Of a stretch of 13,796 bases of DNA, positions 1-11,200 are shown in pieces (position 1 is the stretch's first letter; each line of letters begins with the position of its first letter). The notes below the pieces were generated by a model. That model was not told where the DNA came from. It made no database searches and was given only the letters and a program-made list of their open reading frames with translations. This stretch comes from Mucidula mucida (lineage: Eukaryota; Basidiomycota; Agaricomycetes; Agaricales; Physalacriaceae). The stretch is taken from positions 1 to 13,796 of the forward strand of contig JADNYV010000869.1 of the NCBI GenBank assembly GCA_015501055.1, given 5' to 3'. A program made the position numbers and the translations under genes.

Positions 1-187
1 TGAAGGGATAAATCACCGTGGCAGTTATTGGTTCTGCTAGCTGTATCAAAAAAGCGATGAAGAGCTGCATTTTAGGGAGCGGCGAGCGCGCCCGCTCTTT
101 GTGTGTTTGAAGTGACGTCGTCTCATTTGTATCGCTGTCTGCGCAGGTGTCCGAACCAGAATGCGAGCGGGAGCGGATTGAAGACAT
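1..187 (-). CDS. MFS transporter, N-terminal part only (cut by window edge)
   Basis: The minus strand is open from an ATG at 187-185 to the window edge and encodes 62 residues. The first ~37 are a polar Ser/Thr/Arg-rich cytoplasmic tail. Then comes LPKMQLFIAFLIQLAEPITA and TVIYPF, a hydrophobic first membrane helix. The AEPITATVIYPF stretch is what I know from fungal major facilitator superfamily transporters of the DHA1-like type, which use proton gradients to export drugs or small molecules across the plasma or vacuolar membrane. The substrate cannot be read from this fragment. The remaining helices would lie left of the window. The gene diverges from the plus-strand hydrolase at 1113, so the ~0.9 kb between them holds both promoters. 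No intron is needed in the visible part. The family call is fairly secure; the start is the first ATG before the tail and is likely. Confidence 0.8.
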   Translation of the reverse strand, partial: MSSIRSRSHSGSDTCADSDTNETTSLQTHKERARSPLPKMQLFIAFLIQLAEPITATVIYPF

Positions 188-1112
188 AATAGTGTGAAGG
201 AGAGAAAGGAATGATGGTGGTGCTGATGGGCGTCAGAGATAAGACTGGGTATGGACTACGGGTACAGAGAGACCTTAATCCCAAAAGCGATATAGTAGCC
301 CGACTCCAAGGCCCGTGCTCGGACGGAAGAAGTAACAATGACGCGGGAGATGGTGCGAAGATCCCGTACGCAATGCGTAACCTCCGTCAGCAGAGCCTCC
401 TCCACTCCAAGCTAACACTCAATATTGGAGTACAGAGTACCACAAACCCGCAGCGAACAGCAGTGCTTACTCGGACATGCCATACTTGGTACTGACAAGT
501 GTCATCAACCGGACGCCGACAGTGAAAACAATAACAGTACCCACAAATGGTAGCGGCCTGGAAGAAATGAACGGAGATCGGCGCGCCTTCAGATATCCTT
601 CATTCGGAAGCTCCCGAGTCTCAATTATTCATGCAGATGTATGTTGAGCACTAATTCCTTGATCCCATGTCGCGCTCTTTCCATTGTCCCTGTCAAGGAA
701 ATTACCACGTCGTCCAAACTCCAAATCCTAAGACGTTTAGCCTCCTTCATGCACATTGTCAAAAGACATAAAGAAGACTTACGTTGACGTCTACAGAAGC
801 TGGCGAACTAGGCAACGACCACAGAAGTGCTAGAAACAACGCGACGCCCTCGGACGTTGTGACGCCGAGTCCACAGCTATGTCAGAAAACTTCGCTATCA
901 GGCCATACTGCAGTCGCTGGATGCCGTTCCGAAAAAGTGACGAATACAGGCATGTATTCATCGCGAGAAACGGAAAATCGCTTCATCTATTTGAATCTTA
1001 GGCCTCAGTTAGTAAACCGAATGCCTCCAGAAACACATACTGATCCAGGAAAGCGCGGTTTAAATGCTTTGAATACAGTGTCGAAAGACTGGGAACAGCT
1101 GACTGTTGACAT
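188..1112. other. Divergent intergenic region, no supported gene
   Basis: This 925-bp stretch separates the minus-strand MFS gene from the plus-strand hydrolase and should hold both promoters. The open frames in it (94 codons from 211; a longer one from a TTG at 784) have no recognisable domain and no helpful splice signals. A TGACGTC sequence (CRE-like) at about 112-118 lies inside the MFS coding region, so I do not call it a site. I see no clear TATA box or repeat. Confidence 0.5.
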
Positions 1113-2223
1113 ATGGGTGCCCTCCCACCCGTCGAATACTTTCCTCCTTCCACACGGTGGGGCTCGCCAACCAAGGCAACGCACCACGCGATCTGTCTGC
1201 ATGGGCTCACATCGTCTTCCCAGGTGTGGTGTGGCATTGCCGAGCGGCTCGCCGAAGAGGGTGAGCACCCGCCGTCGTCCGCCACGGTAGTGTACCTTAA
1301 CAGAACAAAGGTTACGCATTAACCGCGCCTGACCTTCTGGGCCACGGTCTTGGTAGACGTCCAGCTCCCAGCGCGTCATACTCCGTACACGCCTATGCCC
1401 AAGACATTATGCCTCTCATTATGCAAGAGCAGCATACGCTTCCATACGACACAGTGCTGGGACACTCGTATGGCGGCGCGATTGCGCTTGTGCTGGCACC
1501 ACTGATGCTTGCCGCCGGCGCACCCTTTGTTCACGTCGTACTGGTAGAGCCTGCACTCGAGCTCGACGCGACGCAGCTCGAGGGAATGCGGATAGGCTCG
1601 ATCGACGAAGTGACGAGGGTACGCACGTGGGAGAAGTATATGGAGGAGAACCCGCGCTGGGGAGAACGCGATGCGCGCGCAAAGAGCTTCGGAGCGGGTT
1701 TGTGTTGGCCTGAGACGGCAGACGAGACGTGCAAGGTAAAAAATCATCTCTTTCTTTCGCCGCAGAACTGAGACGATGGAAACAGCAAAACAACCCATGG
1801 TCGTTCACACAGCTCATGCCGCCACCCTCACCTCGAATACGGATCACGATACTAGCAGCGGATCCGGGGCTGGAGCCGTACTTCACGCCACATGAGACCG
1901 CGGCGATGAACAGGACACGCCCTGAGGTGCACACGATTGTCATTCCAGATTGCTCGCATGGGATGCCTAGGGAGGTTCCTGAAGCTGTCGTGCAACACGT
2001 CTTGGCAGAACAGCGGGCGTGGAGTCTAGATATCTATGGCCAGACGACAATTGCTGCCAACGAGGATGCAGTTCAGGAAGCGGGAGATGATGCAAGTCTT
2101 CAGAAGTATGGGATGATACCAGGGACTGAAAGAAAGCGACATCCTGCGTTTGCTGGTATGTGTCTCGAAATTTTTTTGGGAAACGAGGCTGAAGTCCGCA
2201 GTGGGTTCCTCTTGAAAATGTGA
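1113..2223 (+). CDS. Alpha/beta-hydrolase fold protein, 3 exons
   Basis: Exons 1113-1260, 1311-1735 and 1786-2223 (stop) give about 336 aa. Both introns are 50 nt. The first splice restores EEGYALTAPDLLGHG across the join. The second, with acceptor AG at 1784-1785, joins ETCK to QNNPWSF; the nearer CAG at 1763-1765 would hit TGA at once. Visible hydrolase marks are the oxyanion-hole HG (CLHGLTSS, residues 30-31), the nucleophile elbow GHSYGG (Ser102), a likely acid Asp217 in ILAADPG, and His249 in CSHGMPRE. These fit a serine-type hydrolase; the substrate (ester, epoxide, lactone) is unknown. No signal peptide is seen, so it is probably cytosolic. The last ~65 residues after VVQHVL match nothing I know, and a possible donor GTATGT at 2155 makes the 3' end uncertain. 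The ATG sits shortly before the first strand, as expected. Confidence 0.82.
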
Positions 2224-3321
2224 GGGGTAAGCTGATTTGGGAACGAGTTCTGGGTAGTACTAGCCGTGGGTAATGAAGAAACAGTCTGTTCCTCATTTTT
2301 GCGAAACCGCGACGCGTTGGTCATAGTTTTGGGGCAAGCTACCGTCGGCAATGTCCGGACATGGTCGGCAATACGGACCGGCATGTTTTCAGCCTCCACC
2401 ATCACGTCGAAAATGCATCCTCTATGCCACATTTAGCGTACAACCAATGAGTTCGAAGATGATGAGATTATTTTTGGCGAACAGAGGTACAACTTGTGTT
2501 GTTATTGTTTGTGAGGTCTCCCACTCTTTTCAACGCAGCTGCAGCCTCATCTACATTGCACTGCTCGACTACTTCAACCATTACAACGCCACAATCGCTT
2601 TACAGCATCCTTGTATTCCCTGCATCACGCTCTACATCTTCTCACCATCCAGAACTTGAATCGTTTTCTAGTTGGCGCGTCTCCTTGGCCGACAAACAGG
2701 TCTACAACCCATCGCCTTGGACGCCTGATTGCAAGTCTCTGTTGGTGGTGGGATCAGCCGTCGAGACAAGCACCATCAGTACGGGCTTAAAGCCCAGATT
2801 GAATTCGTTTGACTCAGCGTTTACGCATAGGGCAACTCGCATAGCATGACACGCGCAGTTCTCCATTACTCTTTCCCGGAATTGAATCTGAGCGATAAAC
2901 TTCGCTCTTTCTCCGGTCAACGCGTTGTTTATCGGCACCCGCCACACCGAGCCACTATCCTCATTCTATACCTCCGATGATTTGTTTCTGATGTAGTTTT
3001 CCAGAAAGCGCTGACTATGGTGTCGGAGTGCACGAATTCCGGATCCGACGACATGTTCGCCTCGTCCCAAATTGCGAGCGAGTGCACGATCAGAACTGTC
3101 TTGGTGCCTTGTCCGACTCGCTAATATCTCCGCTCAGATCGAGCCTCCCCTCGTGTGTGTTCGGGTCGCATTGCCTGTGGCGTAAAACCGAGAATGACTG
3201 ACTGATGGATAACTCGGTAAAGCTTCAGGGAGGTGAGTACGTACGTCAACTTGCCTTGAAAGTCGGGGTATTGCACCTCAAGTCTAGTACCACTTGTTCT
3301 TCTCCCCTACATTTCAAAGCA
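2224..3321. other. Intergenic region upstream of the sulfhydrylase gene
   Basis: About 1.1 kb without a gene I can support. Open frames of 80-117 codons occur on both strands but show no family motif and do not splice into neighbours. The last part is the 5' leader of the sulfhydrylase gene. An ATG at 3205 is in frame with the chosen start at 3322, and a GTGAGT donor at 3233 could pair with the AG at 3318-3319 as a leader intron. A small perfect palindrome (GGGCTT-A-AAGCCC) lies at 2783-2795 and is probably chance. Confidence 0.45.
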
Positions 3322-4972
<1,651 letters not shown>

Positions 4973-5143
4973 CGTTCAGTTAGTACTGCGTAGAGTTTTA
5001 TTTGACTAGAGGTACTTTCAAGAGTGTACAATTGTGTGCCGCGGTACTGTGGTTCAATTTGTGGCGAACTCCTTTTGGTGGTGTGCACAGCCACTGACGG
5101 ATCATTGACCTGTCTCGATTTTGTTGTGTCACTGTCTCTAACG

Positions 5144-7510
5144 ATGAGCTCGCCCCCGCCTGAGACGATACTGTCGGCGTCTCCCACTTCGATACGGGGT
5201 GGCTCGCCTGTACGACGTCGGGATAGTGTCAGTCCCAGTGACGAGCGACCTCGGCTTTCTCCAACACTCGTGCGCTCATACGATCTTAATGACCCAGAGA
5301 TTAGAGAACGACAACGCACCATGGACGTGGATATGGCCATGCACCTGTCGAGGGCACGGCGAGATACCGTGAATGTGTCGCCTGGCTCGTCGCCGTACGA
5401 GCACCCAGCCCCATCTGAAGACACATTCCATCCCATCTCAGCGCTGTCACCTCACGAAGAGGAAGAGATGCACATTGCACGGGGAGATGCCGCCATGGTA
5501 TCCACGGCGGATATCACAGACAGAGACTCGGTGACCACCAAACGGCAGCCGTCATTCGTCGATCTACGCGGACACATTCATACAGGACAAGACCCAGCGC
5601 TTCTGGTCTCTCTAGGCGACACTCGCGAGCATCCTTCCGCCTCTGTCTTTGCCCTACCTTCCTACCAGGCGAATGCCTCGCGTTCGCAGTTTGATTTCTC
5701 CGTTATGGAGGACTTTGCTGAGGTCGAGAAGACAAATCTTGGAATATCATCGCCCACGACCAAGTTTGCCATCCCTCCGCCGCGCGCGTCGGCTTCAAAA
5801 GCAGCACCAGAGGAGCCCTCGGATGGGCCTTCTGCGTTTACTATCCCCACACCACGGTCCCGGCAGCGCAAGCTGAGCCAGAGCAACTCTAATCCGCGCA
5901 TGCGCAAAGGCGCTGGAAAAAAGCTCGCATTGTTCGAGGGCAATGCGGGAATCTTGCCTTCATCTAGTCCAGGCCGAATGAACATCCTGGGCGGAACGGG
6001 CGCGTCTTCTAGCGACGATCTACCCGCGCTAGCCTCAACCGGACCAACCTTTGGCGTGCACAACACGGGCCATGACCGACCGTACCGGTTCTCCTTTTAC
6101 TCGAACGCCCTCTCCGCTACCATCCACGCGCGTAGCCTTAGCGAGCTACCGGCGGAAGGCCAAACATTCCGGGACCTTTTCACAGGCCTCAAGTCGCCAC
6201 AAGAGCCTCCTTCCATGTTCACCAATGCCCGCATTCCCCAACGATCAGCTAGCCATGGTTATTTCCCGCACGAGAAAGGTGCACGAGGAGGAAACGATGA
6301 TTCCGAAGGCTCGACCTGGTGGCTTGACGTACAGAGCCCGACGGATGAGGAAATGAAGATACTCAGCAAGGTTTGCTACTTCATCTACGGTCGTCACGGT
6401 TTCTGAGGTTTCTCTAGGTTTTCAACATCCATCCCCTCACTACGGAAGATATCCAAATGGAAGAAATTCGCGAGAAGATTGAGCTTTTCAGGAACTACTA
6501 TTTGGTTTGTTTCCGTAGCTTTGACCAGGATCAGTACAGCCCCACGTATCTCGAGCCGCTCAACATGTATATTATAGTGTTCCGGGAAGGTACATTATCG
6601 GTAAGCTCTGCTTATCTTTCAAGTCATCCTCCAATAGATTTTGAGTGTGTGTATCTTACCAGTTTCACTTCCGACCCACGCCGCACCCGCAGAACGTCCG
6701 CCGTCGTATTAAGCAGCTCAAGGACTATATCAGCGTCACATCTGACTGGATATCGTACGCGCTCATTGACGACATAACAGATGCCTTTGGTCCGCTCATT
6801 CAGAGTATCGAGTATGAAGTCGATAGTATAGATGAGCTTGTGCTCATATTGAAAGAGGCAGAGCAGAGCGATATGTTGCGGAGAATAGGAACATGCAGAA
6901 AGAAGGTCATGGGTCTCCTTAGACTCATGGGCAACAAGGCGGACGTTGTGAAGGGTTTGGCGAAGCGGTGCAATGAGAACTGGCAGGTCGCTCCCACGTC
7001 TGATATTGCAAGTGCCATTTTTCTACGTCGTCTTCAACGATTTCTGACATTCCGTTACTGTAGGGATTATATCTTTCGGATATTCAGGACCATTTGATTA
7101 CGATGACGCAGAATCTCAATCATTATGAGAAGATTCTGTCGCGGTCGCACTCGAATTATCTCGCGCAGATATCGATTGAGATGACGGACGCGAACAACCA
7201 GATTAACGATGTGCTGTCCAAACTCACTGCGCTCGGTACGGTGCTCATCCCGATGAATTTGGTGACTGGTGAGACCTTCTTCCGGTTCCAGTGGCGCGCA
7301 TATTGAACCACGACTCCGATTAGGTCTTTGGGGTATGAACGTCCACGTTCCTGGCGAGGATGTCCCTGTAGGTGGTCTTTTGTCATCTTGCGCTGATGCT
7401 CAATGGTCTGTCGTTAGGGATACGCGTGGTTCATCTCTATCGTGGCGTGTCTGGCCGCGTTCGCATTGGTTGGGGGGTATTCTACGTACAAATTCATGGT
7501 ACGGCAATAG
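5144..7510 (+). CDS. CorA-type Mg2+ transporter of the ALR1/MNR2 family, 6 exons
   Basis: A membrane magnesium channel/transporter: plasma membrane in ALR1, vacuole in MNR2; the sequence does not say which. Exons 5144-6370, 6418-6600, 6663-7007, 7064-7268, 7324-7367 and 7418-7510 sum to 2097 nt, 698 aa. Residues 1 to ~390 are Ser/Pro-rich and look disordered, as in fungal ALR/MNR2. The CorA domain starts near WWLDVQSPTDEEMKILSKVF and runs through IHPLTTEDI, LSFHFRPTPHPQNVRRRI and the helical IEYEVDSIDELVLILKEAEQ. The first membrane helix is ~634-656 (VLSKLTALGTVLIPMNLVTG), the hallmark GMN is at 657-659 in LWGMNVHVPG, and the second helix is ~671-692 (AWFISIVACLAAFALVGG). Intron 3 has a GC donor. 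The start at 5144 is the first ATG of the frame; a GTG 40 codons upstream is unlikely. Codons are intact throughout. It follows the sulfhydrylase in tandem and precedes tRNA-Arg. Confidence 0.93.
7008..7063 (+). other. GC-AG intron in the Mg2+ transporter gene
   Basis: The 56-nt intron begins GCAAGT rather than GTAAGT and ends CTGTAG. A TTCTGAC branch-like sequence lies about 20 nt before the acceptor. Splicing here joins ...APTSDI to GLYLSDIQDHLITM in phase 0, matching the CorA/ALR family. The donor is otherwise a perfect consensus (GCAAGT), typical of real GC-AG introns. Confidence 0.88.
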
Positions 7511-7664
7511 ACTTGGCATTGGCATTTACATATCATTAGGGAACCGGTATTGTTTACACTCTGGCACAGTTTTAGGACTCACATTCACGTATTCACGATC
7601 ATTTGAGGGCAAGAAATCAAGGATAAAGACCGTGTAATAGCTGCCAGAGGAGAGCGTCACTCAA

Positions 7665-7750
7665 GCCCCCGTTGTCTAATGGTTATGACGTCAGACTTCT
7701 ACATGTGTTATGGAATCTGGAGGTTGCGGGTTCGAGTCCCGCCGGGGGTT
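7665..7750 (+). tRNA. tRNA-Arg (anticodon TCT) with a 13-nt intron
   Basis: A full cloverleaf can be drawn. Acceptor stem GCCCCCG (7665-7671) pairs with CGGGGGT (7743-7749), the first pair being G-U. The D arm GTC...GAC holds AATGGTTA. Anticodon stem TCAGA (7691-7695) pairs with TCTGG (7716-7720). The anticodon TCT at 7698-7700 is preceded by T33 and followed by A37. The variable loop is AGGTT, and the T arm is GCGGG-TTCGAGT-CCCGC. Discriminator T is at 7750. The intron (7702-7714) sits one base 3' of the anticodon, the canonical nuclear position. Anticodon UCU reads AGA codons, which are used in the neighbouring genes. It lies 154 bp after the Mg2+ transporter stop and is transcribed by RNA polymerase III from internal boxes. 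Confidence 0.94.
7729..7739 (+). promoter_or_regulatory. Pol III B box of the tRNA gene
   Basis: GGTTCGAGTCC is a perfect match to the B-box consensus GGTTCGANTCC bound by TFIIIC. The matching A box is TTGTCTAATGG at 7672-7682, with one departure from TRGYNNARNNG. Confidence 0.9.
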
Positions 7751-7776
7751 GTACGCGATAAGATGAAAGTCAGTCC

Positions 7777-7782
7777 TTTTTT
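7777..7782 (+). terminator. Pol III T-run terminator
   Basis: Six consecutive T residues lie 26 bp after the tRNA 3' end, with no earlier run of four or more. This is the expected signal for RNA polymerase III to stop. Confidence 0.85.
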
Positions 7783-7807
7783 CCGTGGGACTCGGGCCGA
7801 AATGTCC

Positions 7808-7972
7808 TAGGGTGGCGCAGTAAACCTCAAGGCTGTTACATCGATACCGGCCCCCCAGCAGGCTCAGGCTTCGAAATTGTTAGTAACGGTTTCGATACCG
7901 GCCTGTGTGTCAGACACGTGATGTGGCGCAGCGCCATGCTGCCCTAGTCCCGCCCTAGTCCCGCCACCCCTA
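7808..7972. repeat. Small repeat-rich block after the tRNA gene
   Basis: Several short repeats are packed here. TCGATACCGGCC occurs at 7841-7852 and 7892-7903 (direct, 51 bp apart). GTGGCGCAG occurs at 7812-7820 and 7923-7931 (111 bp apart). GCCCTAGTCCC is tandemly doubled at 7941-7951 and 7952-7962. TAGGGTGGCG at 7808-7817 is nearly the inverse of CGCCACCCCTA at 7962-7972. TGGCGC-A-GCGCCA at 7924-7936 can form a tight hairpin. No coding frame covers the block. The role is unknown; a worn small transposon or SINE-like insertion is possible but unproven. Confidence 0.5.
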
Positions 7973-7995
7973 AGCTCTCTGAGCACTGGCGCACC

Positions 7996-8018
7996 GGCCC
8001 GTGAAGTAGTCACGGGCC
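7996..8018. repeat. Perfect 9-bp hairpin
   Basis: GGCCCGTGA and its exact reverse complement TCACGGGCC flank a 5-nt AGTAG loop. It lies about 240 bp beyond the stop of the minus-strand Lys2-like gene, so it could fall in that transcript's 3' region. A function is not shown. Confidence 0.6.
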
Positions 8019-8258
8019 TGAAACCTACCCACCAACCCTTGACAGTCTTAATACCGTATCAATACCTCCTTTTAAGCAGGCAGTGCGATGACCACGGCGA
8101 CAGATTAGGATTGCATTTGCAGCTAGCTATATATTGCTGCGCGTGTCCAAGATTTGAAGACTGGCTTGAAGGGCGTGTTGTTTATCCTGTTACTATGCAG
8201 CCTTGCGGATTCATCAGAATTGGTTGAATTTAGGTGCCTAATCCTAATGTACAGACCT
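8019..8258. other. Non-coding 3' flank of the Lys2-like gene
   Basis: About 240 bp with only short open frames and no recognisable protein. It is AT-richer than the repeat block and probably contains the 3' UTR of the minus-strand gene. Confidence 0.4.
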
Positions 8259-11200
8259 CTAAGCTCTTCTCCGACCAGCCACCTCCTCCCCGTCAGCGTC
8301 AAAATAGCCCACGCCTTGCAACCAGGCAATACACTTCCTCACGCCCTCCTCCGTAACCGACATGTTCTCCCACTCTTCCTTACTCGCCAACAACTCTTTG
8401 AGAGCCCCCCCTCCCACCGTGGGACTACCCCCAAACAAGCCCTCGAGGACATGGCTAAGCGGCTCCAGCGGGGTCCTCACCTCCCTCACACGCCTCAAAT
8501 ACTCGTCCAGCGGCACCAGTGGGACACCCACAACCTTGTGGAAATCGTCAAACGACAGTAGACTCGGCGCCGTCACATCCACGGCGCCCACCGCCTGGCT
8601 GCACATCACCGCTCGCACCATAACCCTCGCCGCCGCACGCACATGAACAATATTCAGAGTGTTGGGTGCAGCGGGCGCGCATCCCAGCTGCCTAGAGGTC
8701 TTGACAACGCGCCATATAAAGTCGTCCGTGTTGCAGCGGCCCCCTGGCTGCTCCCCACCAACAAAACAGCACCGCACGACGCAGCCTGCCATGCCCCGCC
8801 CCTGCGCCTCCCGCATCAGCGCCTCGCACACCCACTTGCTCTGCGTATACCCGTTACTCGGCGGCGTCTCGAGTGTCCCAGTGGACGACACAAACACGAT
8901 GCGTTTGCGTATCTTGATGAGCTCGAGGAGGGAGAGCACGTTTGCGGCGCGCACACGGGTGTAGGGATGTGTCCAGTGTACAACGGCACCATTGTGCAAC
9001 AGCACGTCACATGAGGAGACGAGGGCATAGTCTGCTTCAGAGAGTCCGAGCTGGGGGCGCGCCAGGTCCCCAAACACCAGGTGTAGTTTTGGTGATGGGG
9101 AAAGCGATGCTCCTCTTACTAGGCATACCACCTTGGTTATAGTGGGCTCAGCCAGAAGACCTTGGAGTATGTACCCACCCAGGTATCCCGTCGCGCCAGT
9201 GAGGAAGACAGTTTTTGGCGACGATGCAAGCGGGAACGAGGCAGGGATGGATGCCAGGAGACGCGCAACGTCGGATTTGTAGTCATCCTCGTGCGGAACG
9301 TCGCCCTGGATGAACGCTGCACAGCCGCGCACGGTGGACTCGTATACGGCCTTGTACGGGAGTGGTCTGAATGCAAGGCGGAGGGCGTGGAGGACCTGAG
9401 GTGCGAGGATTGAGTGTCCGCCAAGGTCAAGAAAGGGTGTTGTGAGCGGAACACGGAAGTCGAATAAAGTGCTCCATATTTCGCGTACTTTTTCCTCGAG
9501 CTCGGTTCCTTGCTCTTCTTCATACGACGGAGGCGGCCATGGAAGAGCAGGTTTGTCAACTTTGCCATTGGGATTCAGAGGAAGCGACGGGAGCGATATA
9601 AGGTCTGAGAAATGTCAGCGTGCATTTGAAAGAAAAACAAGGAACTCACGGGTAGGAACACTGTAGGCAGGCAGTCTCTCCTTTAACCACTTGCGCACAT
9701 CTCCCTTTCCCACGTAATAACTGACCAACATGCCCTCCTTGACGAGCGTTGCAGCAGCTGTGACACCGTGACACGCACGAAGCACAACATCCACCTCACC
9801 CAACTCGACACGGTATCCCCTTATCTTGACCAAATTGTCCTTGCGGCCCGAACACTCGACATTACCATCGGCAAGGTACCGGCCCAGATCACCACTCTTG
9901 TACATCCTGTCCCTCGGACCCTTCCACTCGACATGCAGGGTATCAGCAATCGGCTCCGTCCTGAACCAGTTGGTCCAAAACTTGTCGCTATCCTTCACGC
10001 CCAGGTAGCCCTCACTCATGCCCCCACTGCGCACATAAATCTCGCCCACTTCGCCCACGCCACACAGCCTTTTAGTCGTTGGATTGACAACAAGGAGCTG
10101 CACGCCCCTCATGCCCTTCCCGCGGGAATAACATCCTTCACCTCCGGCATCCCCCCACCCGCCTCGATAGCATAGTAGGACACCGCCCTCTGGGTCTCTG
10201 TACTCCCATACATATTAATAGTCTTCGCATTCGGACACAACCTCCTCACGCGCTCGCAGTCCCCTTTGTGAGGATATCCCCCGTCAAAAAGGCATTGGTC
10301 AGCGAGGGCATCGTCCCCTCCTCCTCCTGGCTCTGACACATGATCCCCGCCATCCCGGGCGTCATATGCGCCGTGGTGATGCCGCACTCTCTCATCCACC
10401 TCGAGAGGGCGCCGTCTTCACCTCTGTATGTGGCCTCGGAGGGGATGTAGAGTCGCGCTCCAAAGAAGAGCGGCGTGAAGAGGTCCCTCTGTATTGGGTC
10501 GTGCGCGATGCCGCTGAGCATGGCGAACCTTGCCGACCCATTCAACCCAAAGCGGCTGCCCATGAATGGGTAAAAGGCAGTGAGCGAATGGTGTCGGCCT
10601 TGTACACCCTTGGGCGTGCCAGTGCTCCCGCTTGTGAATGTAAGTGTCGCGATCGAGTCTGGGCCAATACTGACGGCGTTGTATTCTTCATCTTTGCAGT
10701 CCTCCATGACTAGTCCTTCTACTTTGACGACTCGGTCGCCCAGAGCATTCCACACCTCTTGACACACAGTCCCCGCGCGCTTGATGGCGACAAATCCCTT
10801 TGGCTGGGCAACGTTGACGTACAGAGCCTGACGAAGAGGTGGGTATGCAGGATCTATAATGCACAAGACCTGAGGAAGGTTAGAGAAAGCACAAGGCAAG
10901 GACGACGACTTACTCCACCAGTCATCAGGATACCCAGAGCACATACCAGCATTTCGACGCCACGGAACGCATATACCATCACCACGTCGCCTTTCTCTAT
11001 ACCCTTCAACCGTCGGGCCAATAACTTTGCAGCACGATCAATGGCCGAGTAGCTATACTCTTTCACCTCTTCTCCAGAGTAATCGACGACGCACACCCTC
11101 TCCCCAGAAACGCTTTTAAACACATTTGTAATCGCGCCCTGCCACGCACACCACCCCAAGTCCGCCGCAGGGTCTGGGAGTGTTGCTTGTGATGCAGTCA

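Noticed and set aside
211..495. 94-codon plus-strand frame
   Set aside because: No family features, no splice support, and it lies in the divergent promoter region overlapping nothing recognisable.
784..1290. 168-codon plus-strand frame starting at TTG
   Set aside because: No ATG start and low-complexity basic tail; its 3' part is a shadow of hydrolase exon 1 in another frame.
1736..1765. 30-nt intron using the first CAG in the hydrolase
   Set aside because: Leads directly to a TGA and would be unusually short; the acceptor at 1785 gives 50 nt and the right phase.
2351..2849. Overlapping 102- and 117-codon plus-strand frames
   Set aside because: Ser/Thr-rich translations without motifs; the frames do not join to each other or to the sulfhydrylase by sensible splice sites.
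7811..7903. A second tRNA gene in the repeat block
   Set aside because: A- and B-box-like strings exist but no acceptor or anticodon stem can be formed.
7915..7920. CACGTG as a Cbf1/bHLH site (another at 3466-3471)
   Set aside because: Six-base palindromes occur by chance; one lies inside coding sequence and the other is not in a promoter position.
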